A stretch of DNA of 47,263 nucleotides from the NCBI GenBank assembly GCA_030448105.1, contig JAUJNP010000001.1, positions 167,709 through 214,971 on the forward strand, given 5' to 3'. A program made the position numbers and the translations under genes. The stretch comes from Acidimicrobiales bacterium (lineage in GTDB: Bacteria; Actinomycetota; Acidimicrobiia; Acidimicrobiales; Iamiaceae). Below the pieces are notes generated by a model, which did not search any database, was not told the DNA's origin, and saw nothing but the letters and a program-made list of their open reading frames with translations. Shown in pieces: positions 8,575-15,997 of the stretch (positions are counted from its first letter, which is position 1; each line of letters opens with the position of its first letter).

Positions 8575-9986
8575 GGCAGGCGGGCCCGGGCGGCCTGGAG
8601 CCGGGCGAGGGTGCGGTCGGGGCCGAGAGCGGCGAGCGACTCGAACAACGGCGGTCCCACCGCCCGGCCGGTGACCGCCACCCGCAGTGGGGCCTGCGCC
8701 TTGGCCAGCTGGGGACGGCCTTCGGCGTTGACCAGGCCGGCCTCGACGGCCGCCCCTTCCACCACCGTGCGGATGGCACCCGGCTCCCAGCGCTCGGCGC
8801 CGATCGAAGAGAGGCCGGCGATGGCGCCCTCGAGCACCTCGGCTGCACCCTTGCCCCGCGCCGCCTTCTCCCACGCCGCCTCGTCGATGTCGGGTTCGTC
8901 CCGCCAGAGGAAGTCGATCAGCTCGGGCACCTCGGCGAGGGTGCGCACGCGGTCCCGCACCTCCACCGCCAGCGCCTCCAGCGCCTCCCGGGCGCGCTCC
9001 TCCCCCGGGGGCACGAACGGCGCCGCCCGCTCGACGAACGCGGCCGGCTCGAGCGCCCGGATGTACTCGCCGTTCACGTGGGCCAGCTTCTGGGGGTCGA
9101 AGAAGGCGGGCGCCGGGTTCACGTCCGCCAGATCGAACAGGTCGACGATCTCGGCCAGAGGCCTGACCTCCACCCCGTCGGGTGGGCCCCAGCCGAGCAG
9201 GGCCAGGTAGTTGACCATGGCCTCGGCCAGGTAGCCCCTCGCCCGGTAGTCGGCTACCGACACGTCGTCACGGCGCTTGGAGAGCTTCTTGCGGCCCTGG
9301 TTGACGAGCAGGGGCATGTGGGCGAACGCCGGCACCCCCGACCCGAGGGCACCCCGGATCAGCAGGTACTTCGGCGTGCCGTTCACGTGGTCCTCGCCCC
9401 GGATGACGTGGGTGATGGCCATGTCGGCGTCGTCGACCGCGTTGGCCAGGAGGAAGGTCGGCGCCCCGCTCGAGCGCAACAGCACGAAGTCCTCCAGGTT
9501 GGCGTGCTCGAAGCGCACCTCGCCGCGGATGAGGTCGGTCCAGCCGGTGGCGCCGCTGTCGGGCACCCGGAAGCGCAGCGCCCGGCCCTCCGCCGGGACA
9601 AGGCCCCGATCCCGGCAGTGCCCGTCGTAGCCGGGAGGGCCACCTCGTTCGCCATGGCGCGCCTGCACCTCGTCGGGCGTGCAGTCGCAGGCATAGGCGG
9701 TGCCCGCCTCGAGGAGCCGGTCGGCGGCCTGGCGGTAGAGGTCGAAGCGGTCGGACTGGTGGACCGGATCGCCGTCCCAGGTCAGCCCGAGCCAGCGCAG
9801 CATCTCCAGCACGTTCTCGGTGAGCTCGGGACGGTTGCGCTCGGCGTCGGTGTCCTCGATCCGCAGGAGGAAGGTGCCGCCGGTGTGGCGGGCGAACAGC
9901 CAGTTGGCCAGGGCCGAGTGGGCCCCGCCCACGTGCAGGTACCCGGTGGGCGAGGGAGCGAAGCGACAGCGGGGGGCTTCGGGCAC
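8571..9986 (-). CDS. gltX: Glutamyl-tRNA synthetase
   Basis: A 471-residue class I aminoacyl-tRNA synthetase that charges tRNA-Glu. It probably also charges tRNA-Gln for GatCAB amidation, as in most actinobacteria; that second role is inferred from lineage. The HIGH-type motif is PSPTGYLHVGG (11-21) and the KMSKS loop is RKKLSKRRDD. The catalytic-domain signature LRIEDTDAERN is present. The C-terminal anticodon-binding helical domain is full length. GTG 9986 is chosen because PRCRFAPSPTG follows within a few residues; a longer in-frame extension would cover the divergent ATP-grasp gene. A TACCCT hexamer lies 7 nt upstream. Downstream on the same strand come ydcF and the tRNA-Gln/tRNA-Glu pair. 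Confidence 0.97.
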   Translation of the reverse strand: MPEAPRCRFAPSPTGYLHVGGAHSALANWLFARHTGGTFLLRIEDTDAERNRPELTENVLEMLRWLGLTWDGDPVHQSDRFDLYRQAADRLLEAGTAYACDCTPDEVQARHGERGGPPGYDGHCRDRGLVPAEGRALRFRVPDSGATGWTDLIRGEVRFEHANLEDFVLLRSSGAPTFLLANAVDDADMAITHVIRGEDHVNGTPKYLLIRGALGSGVPAFAHMPLLVNQGRKKLSKRRDDVSVADYRARGYLAEAMVNYLALLGWGPPDGVEVRPLAEIVDLFDLADVNPAPAFFDPQKLAHVNGEYIRALEPAAFVERAAPFVPPGEERAREALEALAVEVRDRVRTLAEVPELIDFLWRDEPDIDEAAWEKAARGKGAAEVLEGAIAGLSSIGAERWEPGAIRTVVEGAAVEAGLVNAEGRPQLAKAQAPLRVAVTGRAVGPPLFESLAALGPDRTLARLQAARARLP

Positions 9987-9993
9987 CCTTATC

Positions 9994-9999
9994 AGGGTA
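9994..9999 (-). promoter_or_regulatory. Candidate -10 element TACCCT for gltX
   Basis: On the minus strand TACCCT ends 7 nt before the GTG at 9986. No Shine-Dalgarno sequence precedes the start, so gltX is probably leaderless. Confidence 0.45.
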
Positions 10000-10024
10000 G
10001 GCCCGGCCCCGACCGGTTCGGGCC

Positions 10025-10030
10025 TACCGT
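10025..10030 (+). promoter_or_regulatory. Candidate -10 element TACCGT for the ATP-grasp gene
   Basis: TACCGT ends 7 nt before GTG 10038. It lies only 26 bp from the divergent gltX -10, so the two promoters are nearly back to back. Confidence 0.45.
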
Positions 10031-10037
10031 GCCCGGC

Positions 10038-10919
10038 GTGGCCCGCATCGCCTTCGCCGCCAGCGCCGACCACCTCGACCTCGGCGGGGAGCTGGAACTG
10101 CTGGCACCGGCCCTGGACCAGGTCGGCGTCGAGGCCGTCGCGGTGGCGTGGGACGACTCCGCTGTCGACTGGTCCGGCTACGACGGCGTGGTGGTCCGCT
10201 CCACCTGGGACTACACGGGGCGGGTCGCGGCCTTCCGGGACTGGGTGCGGTCGACGAGCGCCGTCACGTTGCTGGCCAACCCAGCCGACGTCGTCGTGTG
10301 GAACACCGACAAGCGCTACCTGGCCGATCTGGCCGCCGCCGGCGTACCCGTGGTCGAAACCCGGTTCGTGGCGCCGGGCCGAACCAACGAGTGGCCCGAC
10401 TGGCCGGAGTTGGTCGTGAAGCCGGCGGTGTCGGCCGGGGCCCGGCTCACGGGCCGCTTCGGCGCTGCTGATCGGGAGGGGGCGTCCGAGCTGGTGGCTG
10501 CCATCCACGCCGAGGGTGTCACCGTCATGGTGCAGCCCTTCTTGGCGTCGGTCGACGAACGGGGCGAGAGCGATGTGTTGGTGTTCGGTGGCGAGCCCAG
10601 CCACGCCGTGGCGAAGGGAGGCATCCTCCGGGCCGGGGCGGCGTGGGCCACCGGACCTGGCTGGGTGGAAGACGAGTGGCACCGGCCCGAGCCGCTCACC
10701 GACGAACTGGCTGCCTTCGCCCGGCTCGTGCTCGAGGCCGTGCCCGGCCCCCGGCCGCTGGTCTACGCCCGGGTGGACTCGGCCCTCGACGGCTCCCGTC
10801 AGCGCCGCCTCATGGAGCTCGAGGCGGTCGAGCCGTATCTGTTCCTCGCCCTGGCGCCCGACCCCGAACCCGCCGCCCGGCGCTTCGCCGCCGCCACCCG
10901 GCGCTGGCTCGACGGGTGA
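10038..10919 (+). CDS. ATP-grasp domain protein (glutathione-synthetase/RimK-like)
   Basis: A 293-residue cytoplasmic protein with a pre-ATP-grasp N-terminal part (ARIAFAASADHLDLGGELE, VVVRSTWDYTGR) and an ATP-grasp fold. Recognisable elements are NTDKRYLADLAAAGVPVVET, the nucleotide-lysine segment ELVVKPAVSAGARLTGRF, VMVQPFLASVDERGESDVL and the metal-binding end RLMELEAVEPYLFL. Enzymes of this fold join a carboxylate to an amine or thiol with ATP; the substrates here are unknown. An alternative in-frame GTG at 10029 exists, but 10038 fits the promoter hexamer spacing. The gene is convergent with the Clp-N gene. Confidence 0.8.
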   Translation: MARIAFAASADHLDLGGELELLAPALDQVGVEAVAVAWDDSAVDWSGYDGVVVRSTWDYTGRVAAFRDWVRSTSAVTLLANPADVVVWNTDKRYLADLAAAGVPVVETRFVAPGRTNEWPDWPELVVKPAVSAGARLTGRFGAADREGASELVAAIHAEGVTVMVQPFLASVDERGESDVLVFGGEPSHAVAKGGILRAGAAWATGPGWVEDEWHRPEPLTDELAAFARLVLEAVPGPRPLVYARVDSALDGSRQRRLMELEAVEPYLFLALAPDPEPAARRFAAATRRWLDG

Positions 10920-10949
10920 CCGACGACCAGAGCAGCGGGTCGGTGCCGG

Positions 10950-11555
10950 TCACGCCGCCCGGCCGAGGTCGGCCAGCACGTTGGCTCGTAGCAGTTCCGG
11001 GCGGGCACCGAGGCGGTCGAGCACCGCGTCGGCCAGGTTGCCCTTCGGGTCGAGCAGCCCGAGGAGCAGGTGCGCGACTCCGATGTGGCGGTCGCCCAGG
11101 TCCAACGCCTCGCGCAATGAACGCTCGAGGGCGCGCTTGGCCCGCGGCCTGAACGGGATATGACCCGACGGAGCGCAGCGCTCACGGCGCCGTTGGACCC
11201 ACCGCCATCGCCGTGACCGCCTCGGTGGGCAGAGCGGTTGGTCGAAGGCGCCCGGGCCGAAGGTCTCCTCTACCCGTCGGCGCACCTCGTCCAGATCGAT
11301 GCCCACCGTCCGGAGGGCTTCGGAGTCACGGGAGCCGAGGCCCGCAACCGGCCCGATGATCTCCTCGACGACGCTGCAGCAGGAGTCGTGGGTGATGCCG
11401 AGATCGTGCAGGGCGGCCACACCCGGGGCGGAGGCCTGCCCCATGATGGCGAGGAGCAGGTGCTCGGTCCCGATCCAGTGATGCCCGAGGGCCCGGGCCT
11501 CGGCCTGGACGCGGACGATGACTCGGCGGGCCTCGGGTGAGAATTGCTCGAACAC
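10950..11555 (-). CDS. Clp N-terminal-domain protein without ATPase domain
   Basis: A 201-residue protein with two Clp-N (ClpA/ClpC N-terminal) repeats and no AAA module. Repeat one is FEQFSPEARRVIVRVQAEAR ... GHHWIGTEHLLLAIMGQ (2-42). Repeat two is PFRPRAKRALERSLREALDLG ... HIGVAHLLLGLLDPKGN (about 135-180). An Arg-rich linker separates them. Clp-N domains bind adaptor proteins or substrates, so this may be an adaptor or a decoy for ClpC, which is an inference. GTG 11555 has a good Shine-Dalgarno sequence (GGAGG) inside the last codons of the upstream HTH gene. The genes are 2 bp apart and clearly form one transcription unit. Confidence 0.85.
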   Translation of the reverse strand: MFEQFSPEARRVIVRVQAEARALGHHWIGTEHLLLAIMGQASAPGVAALHDLGITHDSCCSVVEEIIGPVAGLGSRDSEALRTVGIDLDEVRRRVEETFGPGAFDQPLCPPRRSRRWRWVQRRRERCAPSGHIPFRPRAKRALERSLREALDLGDRHIGVAHLLLGLLDPKGNLADAVLDRLGARPELLRANVLADLGRAA

Positions 11556-11557
11556 GG

Positions 11558-11767
11558 CTACCTCCGCCGGTACTTCCTGTGGACGGCTTGCTTGCTGACG
11601 TTGAGGGCGGAACCGATCTCCTCCCACGACCAGCCGAGACGCCGGGCGTTGTCGACCTGCAGGGCCTCGAGTCGATCGACGAGGAGGCGCAGGGCGGCGA
11701 CCGCTCGTAGCCCCACGCGGGGGTCTGGGCTGGTGGCTTCCTCTGCCGTTCTCACCGCCTCCCTCAT
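11558..11767 (-). CDS. Small helix-turn-helix regulator paired with the Clp-N gene
   Basis: A 69-residue DNA-binding protein. Residues 24-45 form a helix (AALRLLVDRLEALQVDNARR), followed by a clear HTH in GWSWEEIGSALNVSKQAVHR and a basic tail. I place the start at ATG 11767 because a promoter with -35 TTGACG (11799-11804), an 18-bp spacer and -10 TATGTT (11775-11780) puts transcription initiation about 7 nt downstream, at that codon. ATG 11779 would lie inside the -10 region. HTH plus Clp-N pairs recur in actinobacteria, but I know of no characterised example. Autoregulation is suggested by twin inverted repeats over the promoter. Confidence 0.78.
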   Translation of the reverse strand: MREAVRTAEEATSPDPRVGLRAVAALRLLVDRLEALQVDNARRLGWSWEEIGSALNVSKQAVHRKYRRR

Positions 11768-11771
11768 ATGC

Positions 11772-11815
11772 GTCAACATACATTGACACCGCCGGGCGCG
11801 TCAACCGCAGTTGAC
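11772..11815 (-). promoter_or_regulatory. Promoter with twin operators of the HTH/Clp-N operon
   Basis: Two inverted repeats share the form GTCAA-N6-TTGAC: GTCAACATACATTGAC at 11772-11787 and GTCAACCGCAGTTGAC at 11800-11815. They are 28 bp apart start to start. The first overlaps the -10 box (TATGTT, 11775-11780) and the second contains the -35 box (TTGACG, 11799-11804). This is the classic geometry of a repressed promoter. Confidence 0.6.
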
Positions 11816-11840
11816 TCCAGAGTGCCGGCGGCTCGGCCTC

Positions 11841-12365
11841 TCAGGCTTCGAGCAGGCTGCGCCAGTCGGCCCGGTGAGCCTCGACCAGGGTGGTGTGCGG
11901 GCGGCGCAGCACCTCGTCGGGCACGGCGTCGGCGATGGCGCGTTGCAGGCCGTAGTGGTGGGGCAGGCGCACCTCGGCGAACAGGCGGCGGCGGCGCTCG
12001 ACCAGCTCGGGGTCCGGGTCCTCGTCGAGGAAGCCCCAGATGGTGAAGGCCACGGTGAGGTCGTGGATCACCGGTGCCCGGCCGAACAGCGACGCCCGCT
12101 TCAGGGCCACCGCCACGCACCCGGCGACGGCGTCCTCCGCGTGCTCATCGGGGGCGAGGTGGAGCTTGCCGTCGAACTGCCGGGCCAGGCGCAGGACGTA
12201 GCCCTGGTCGGGGCCCTGGTGCCCGAACCGGTCGGACCGGGGCTGGCCGCGGTCGCCCATCTCGGCGGGTCGGTCGGCCAGCCACGGCTCGGGCCGACGG
12301 GGGGGTGACCGGTAGGAGCGGGGATCGTCGGTGGGGTTGGAAGGCACGTACTCCGGGGCGGCCAC
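11841..12365 (-). CDS. Hypothetical actinobacterial protein
   Basis: A 174-residue soluble protein of no family I can name. The N-terminal 60 residues are Pro/Arg/Asp-rich and probably disordered. The rest is well-behaved globular sequence: GYVLRLARQFDGKLHLAPDE, VHDLTVAF-like IHDLTVAFTIWGFLDEDPDP, ELVERRRRLFAEVRLPHHYG and RRPHTTLVEAHRADWRSLLE. GTG 12365 is preceded by TACCGT (12372-12377, gap 6 nt) and no Shine-Dalgarno sequence. The cupredoxin gene ends 21 bp upstream on the same strand. No catalytic motif is evident. Confidence 0.65.
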   Translation of the reverse strand: MAAPEYVPSNPTDDPRSYRSPPRRPEPWLADRPAEMGDRGQPRSDRFGHQGPDQGYVLRLARQFDGKLHLAPDEHAEDAVAGCVAVALKRASLFGRAPVIHDLTVAFTIWGFLDEDPDPELVERRRRLFAEVRLPHHYGLQRAIADAVPDEVLRRPHTTLVEAHRADWRSLLEA

Positions 12366-12371
12366 CGGCCC

Positions 12372-12377
12372 ACGGTA
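12372..12377 (-). promoter_or_regulatory. Candidate -10 element TACCGT
   Basis: Minus-strand TACCGT ends 6 nt before GTG 12365 of the hypothetical gene, suggesting leaderless transcription from the short gap after the cupredoxin gene. Confidence 0.35.
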
Positions 12378-12386
12378 CCCATCCCC

Positions 12387-13118
12387 TCACGTCACCTCGA
12401 TCTCGGCGTACATGCCGTGCACCAGGTGCGGCGGTCCGCCCGGCACCGACGGGGGGCCACCACCCTCACCCGCCGCCTTCAGGTAGGCCTCGGGGTCGGC
12501 GCCGGTGGGGATGGAGCAGATGAGCAGGTAGCGCCCCGGCTCGGCGAGCGTCCCGTCGCCGACGGCGTTGATCGTGGGCGCCCCGCCCGGAGGGGCGACG
12601 AGCACCGCCGCCGGTGGGCCGGCCGCCAGCTTCGCCTGCTCCGCCTCGGGCAGCTTCACGAGCTCGTCGGCGGAGCGGGTCTCACCCTCGGGGAGAAGGA
12701 TGGCCACCAGCTCGTGCACCTCCTTGTCGGAGTCGTTGGTGAGCGTGAGCTTGGTGCCGGCCTTCACCCTCGCCGGCAGGCCCTCGAAGGCGTAGTCCGT
12801 GGCGGTGACCTCCACGGTTCCTTCGCCCGTCGCCGTGCTGGCGGTCGTGCTGGCGGTCGTGTCGTCGGCGGCCGCAGTGGTCGTGGTGGCCGACGTGACC
12901 GGACGCTCGGCACCGGCGCCCTCGTCGTCGTCGCCGCAACCCGCGGTGGCGAGCAGCCCGACGGCGAGGATGGCGGCGGCGAAGGCCGCCCGGTGATCGG
13001 GGGCGCGCCGGACCGAGCGGCGACCCAGCAGGCCGGCGCCGGTGGTTCCCAGCCGGGCCGGCGCATCGGCATCGGCGGTCCGGCCTGCGCCGGCGGTGTG
13101 AGTGTGACGATCGGCCAT
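12387..13118 (-). CDS. Secreted cupredoxin-like lipoprotein
   Basis: A 243-residue exported protein. A hydrophobic stretch (about 44-60, AAFAAAILAVGLLATAG) ends at Cys61, a plausible lipobox. A Thr/Ala-rich linker (75-100) leads to a plastocyanin-like beta domain starting TVEVTATDYAFEGLPARVKA. Candidate type-1 copper ligands are His135 (EVHEL), Cys201 (LLICSIP), His231 or His234 and Met236 (HLVHGM). The Cys-to-His loop is about 30 residues, much longer than the usual 2-4, so copper binding is uncertain. ATG 13118 follows a G-rich, SD-like GGGGGG. The N-terminal region before the membrane segment is unusually long (43 residues). The molecular role is not known. Confidence 0.75.
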   Translation of the reverse strand: MADRHTHTAGAGRTADADAPARLGTTGAGLLGRRSVRRAPDHRAAFAAAILAVGLLATAGCGDDDEGAGAERPVTSATTTTAAADDTTASTTASTATGEGTVEVTATDYAFEGLPARVKAGTKLTLTNDSDKEVHELVAILLPEGETRSADELVKLPEAEQAKLAAGPPAAVLVAPPGGAPTINAVGDGTLAEPGRYLLICSIPTGADPEAYLKAAGEGGGPPSVPGGPPHLVHGMYAEIEVT

Positions 13119-13367
13119 CGGGTCCCCCCCAGGGTTGGTGTGCAGCCCCAGTGGAGGCCGCCGCCTCCGTTGCCTCGGGCTCGACCGCCCCGAGGCCGGA
13201 GCCTCAACAGCAGCAGCCCCCGGACCCGTCATGAGGGCCCACTACTCAGGCACCGTTCGACCGCCATCACCCCAGGGCCGTCTACGACCGGCTACGGCGG
13301 CGGGTTGATCACGTCCACCAGCTCGTCCCTGCTGGTCACGCCGAGCTTGACGTAGTGTGACGCGCGT

Positions 13368-13384
13368 CCCCCCAGGGTTGGTGC
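13368..13384. repeat. Short duplicated sequence inside the LuxR HTH (copy of 13124-13140)
   Basis: TCCCCCCAGGGTTGGTG occurs here and again at 13124-13140, just upstream of the cupredoxin start (there with one more C). The copy here falls exactly where the HTH gains about seven extra residues between ENHL and YVKL. Confidence 0.5.
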
Positions 13385-13414
13385 GAGGTGGTTCTCGACG
13401 GTGCGGGCCGACAG

Positions 13415-13438
13415 GCGGGTTGATCACGCCCACCAGCC
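13415..13438. repeat. Short duplicated sequence inside the LuxR HTH (copy of 13299-13322)
   Basis: A 24-bp sequence (core GGCGGGTTGATCACG) matches 13299-13322, the end of the same gene, at 23 of 24 positions. Removing 16 bp of this copy restores an uninterrupted ARLV-LSARTVENHL reading frame. Confidence 0.5.
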
Positions 13439-15997
13439 GGGCGGCGATGCTGGCGTTGGCCAGCCCTTGGGCGGCGAGGCGGGCGACCTCGCTCTCGCGG
13501 GCGGTGAGCGTCGGGGCTCCGGCCCGCACCGCGACGAGGGCGGGGGTGACGGCTCCTTCACACCGGCCGGCCAGCTCGAGGGCCTTGCGGCCGAGGGCCG
13601 CCGCCCGGCGTCCTTCCCCCCGCTGCGCCCGCGCCGACACGGCCCGGGCGGTGGCCTCGGCGGCGAAGAGGGCCGCGCCCATCCGCTCGAAGCGCCGCGA
13701 CCCCTTCGAGCGCATCCGGGTCGCACGAGACGATGGCGGACACGTGGGCCAGGCAGGCGGGCAGCAGGTCACCGTCGACCCCTTGCGCCCCGGCCGCGGT
13801 GGCCAGCTCGTCGGCGGGCCCGGCCTCACCCATGCGGGCCAGGTCGTGGGCGGCGTGGACGGCCATGGTGACCCGGCCGGTGTCCAGGTCGTCCCCCGCC
13901 GCGCCCGTGAGGAGCGAGCGGGCCGTGGGCCGGTCGCCCTCGCCGACCGCGATCCAGGCTCGGGCCTGGGCCACCATCGTCTCGTACAGCCGGACGCCGA
14001 TCGACCCGCAGGTCTCGATGTCCTCCCAGGCGTCCAGTGCCCGCCGCCGGTCGCCCACGATCGCGGCGGCCTGGGCCAGGCCGGCCAACGCCACCCTCCT
14101 GAGCCCGGAGTCGCCCAGCCGCTCGAAGGCGCCGGCCGACTCGGAGAACCACCGGCTGGCGGTGCGCACCCGGCCGACCAGCTGGGCGTGGGAGCCGAGC
14201 AGGAGGGCGAACCAGGCTCGGCCGACGACGCTGCTGGCCGCCAGTGATGCCTCATAGCCGGCGGTCGCCAGGTGCTCGCCCTCCTCGAGCCGCCCTCCGT
14301 GGAGCATGGCCATGGCCAGGGTGATCCAGTGGATGCCGGCATCGTCGGCGGCAAAGGGACGGCGGGGGAGGGGCCGCGTGCACCTCGAAGGCCCGCTCGG
14401 CGAGTGCCGCCGCCTCCCCGGTCCGCCCGCCGAGCGCCATCGCGGGGCGGCGGCCACGGCCGCTTCGACGAAGGGCCAAGGCTCGTCGCCGCGGAGGTGC
14501 GGCTCGGCTCGGGCCAGGGCGTCGGCGGACCGGCCCTGGAGGAACTCGCGGGACGCCTGGTGCGCATCGAGCGCCGCCCGGCAACGGTCGTCGGTCAGTC
14601 GAGCCAGGGATCGCTCGAAGGCAGCCTCCGCCCCGGCCGGGTCGTGGAGGCCGCGCAGGCGGTTCGAGGTGAGGGTGTTGGTGACGTGCACGATGGCGTC
14701 GTCGTCAGCGGCCAGTTCGAGGACCTCCGAGAGAACGGCGTCGGCGTCGGCGTGCTTGCCCGCCATCCACAGCAGGTGCCCGAGGATGTGCCCGGCGTCG
14801 ACCGTGCCAGTGGAGGTCCAGGCCGCCCTGGCCAGCCGGAGGGCGAGGTCGAAGTCCAGCGCCCGGTGTGCATCGCGAGCGGCGTCTAGGAGCCGCTCCG
14901 GCTCGACCCTGGCGCCGGAGTCGAGCCGCCAGGTGACCACTTGCCTCAGGTCGCCGGCCCGCCGCGCTCCGTGCCCCTCGACCGCGTCCGCCAAGGCGGC
15001 CATCAAACGGCGCTGGCGCAGCGCAGGCAGCTGTGCCCTCAGCACCTCCCCCCAGGGGCCGGCCGCCAGGTGCGCCTCCACCCGGGCGCCATCCGGCCGA
15101 ACCGCCAACAGCCCGGCCCCCTCCAGCTCCTCGAGATCGCTGGCCGGTGCCAGACCTTCGAGCACGGTCACCCCTAGCGGTCCGCCCAGGGCCAGGAGCT
15201 CGAGCACGCCTCGCCCCGTCGGTGCGACCTCCTCCAGCGAGTGGGAGACGAGGTCGGCCGTCCGTCCGGCCGCGACCAGAGGGCCGTGCGCCCGCCAGAG
15301 CCCCTCCACCTCGCGCAGGGCGCCGCTCGCCAGCCCGTCCGCGAGCACTTGTTGCAGAGCCATCGGGCTGCCACCGGCGGTCTGGACGAGGAGGCGACGG
15401 GTGGGCCCCTCGGTTCCCCCCGGGAGGGCCTGGTCGACCAGTTCCCCTACGGCGTCGTCGTCGAGGAGCGCGAGGTCGACCCGTTCGGCGTGTCCGTCCT
15501 TCCACAAGGCCAGGACGGCGTCGGGGACCCGGGCGCCCGCGACGACGGTCGCCACCACCGAGATCCCGCCGTTGACCACCAGCTGGAGGACGAGCGCAGC
15601 CGAGGCCGGGTCGAGTCGGTGGGCGTCGTCGATGAGCACCATGACCCGCGACCCGCCATAGCGACGTGCGATGGCCTCGGCCGCTGCACCGAAGACGTCC
15701 GGGCCGACACCCACCCCCGGCCCGAGCAGGGGGGCCAGGCTGGCGAGCGGCGCGGTCTGGGCCGAGGCCGTGGCCGAGATCCGAACGGTCGTGCTCCCGG
15801 CCTGCGCGGCCCGCGCGAGCAGGTCGAGGGCCAGCCGGGTGCGGCCGCTTCCCGGCGCGCCGGCGATGACCACGCCGTCGCCTCGGCGCAGGGCGGCGAC
15901 GGCAGCCGCGAGCTCGCGATTGCGACCCGCCAGCGGCCACTCATCCATCACCCCAGCTTCGCACGGCCGAGCCGCGGCCGACCGGGAGACGCCGGCC

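Larger units (their letters stand above)
13292..15951 (-). pseudogene. LuxR-type large ATP-binding regulator (LAL), multiply broken
   Basis: An N-terminal AAA module has Walker A GAPGSGRT (about 31-38) and Walker B VMVLIDDAHRL. A long TPR-like middle and a C-terminal LuxR HTH follow (TLTARESEVARLAAQGLANA ... SARTVENHL ... KLGVTSRDELVDVINPPP, stop 13292-13294). The frame is lost several times. At about 14441-14447 one base is missing, and at about 14370-14373 one extra C restores the frame. At about 13688-13698 there is a net shift before FERMGAALFAAEATARAVSA. In the HTH, a 16-bp insertion shifts frame and an extra in-frame stretch of about 21 bp interrupts ENHL...YVKL. An intact protein would have about 880 residues and act as an ATP-dependent activator. 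It lies 46 bp downstream of cimA. Confidence 0.75.

Noticed and set aside
11558..11779. ATG 11779 as the start of the HTH gene
   Set aside because: It lies inside the -10 region and operator. ATG 11767 fits a transcript starting at the codon.
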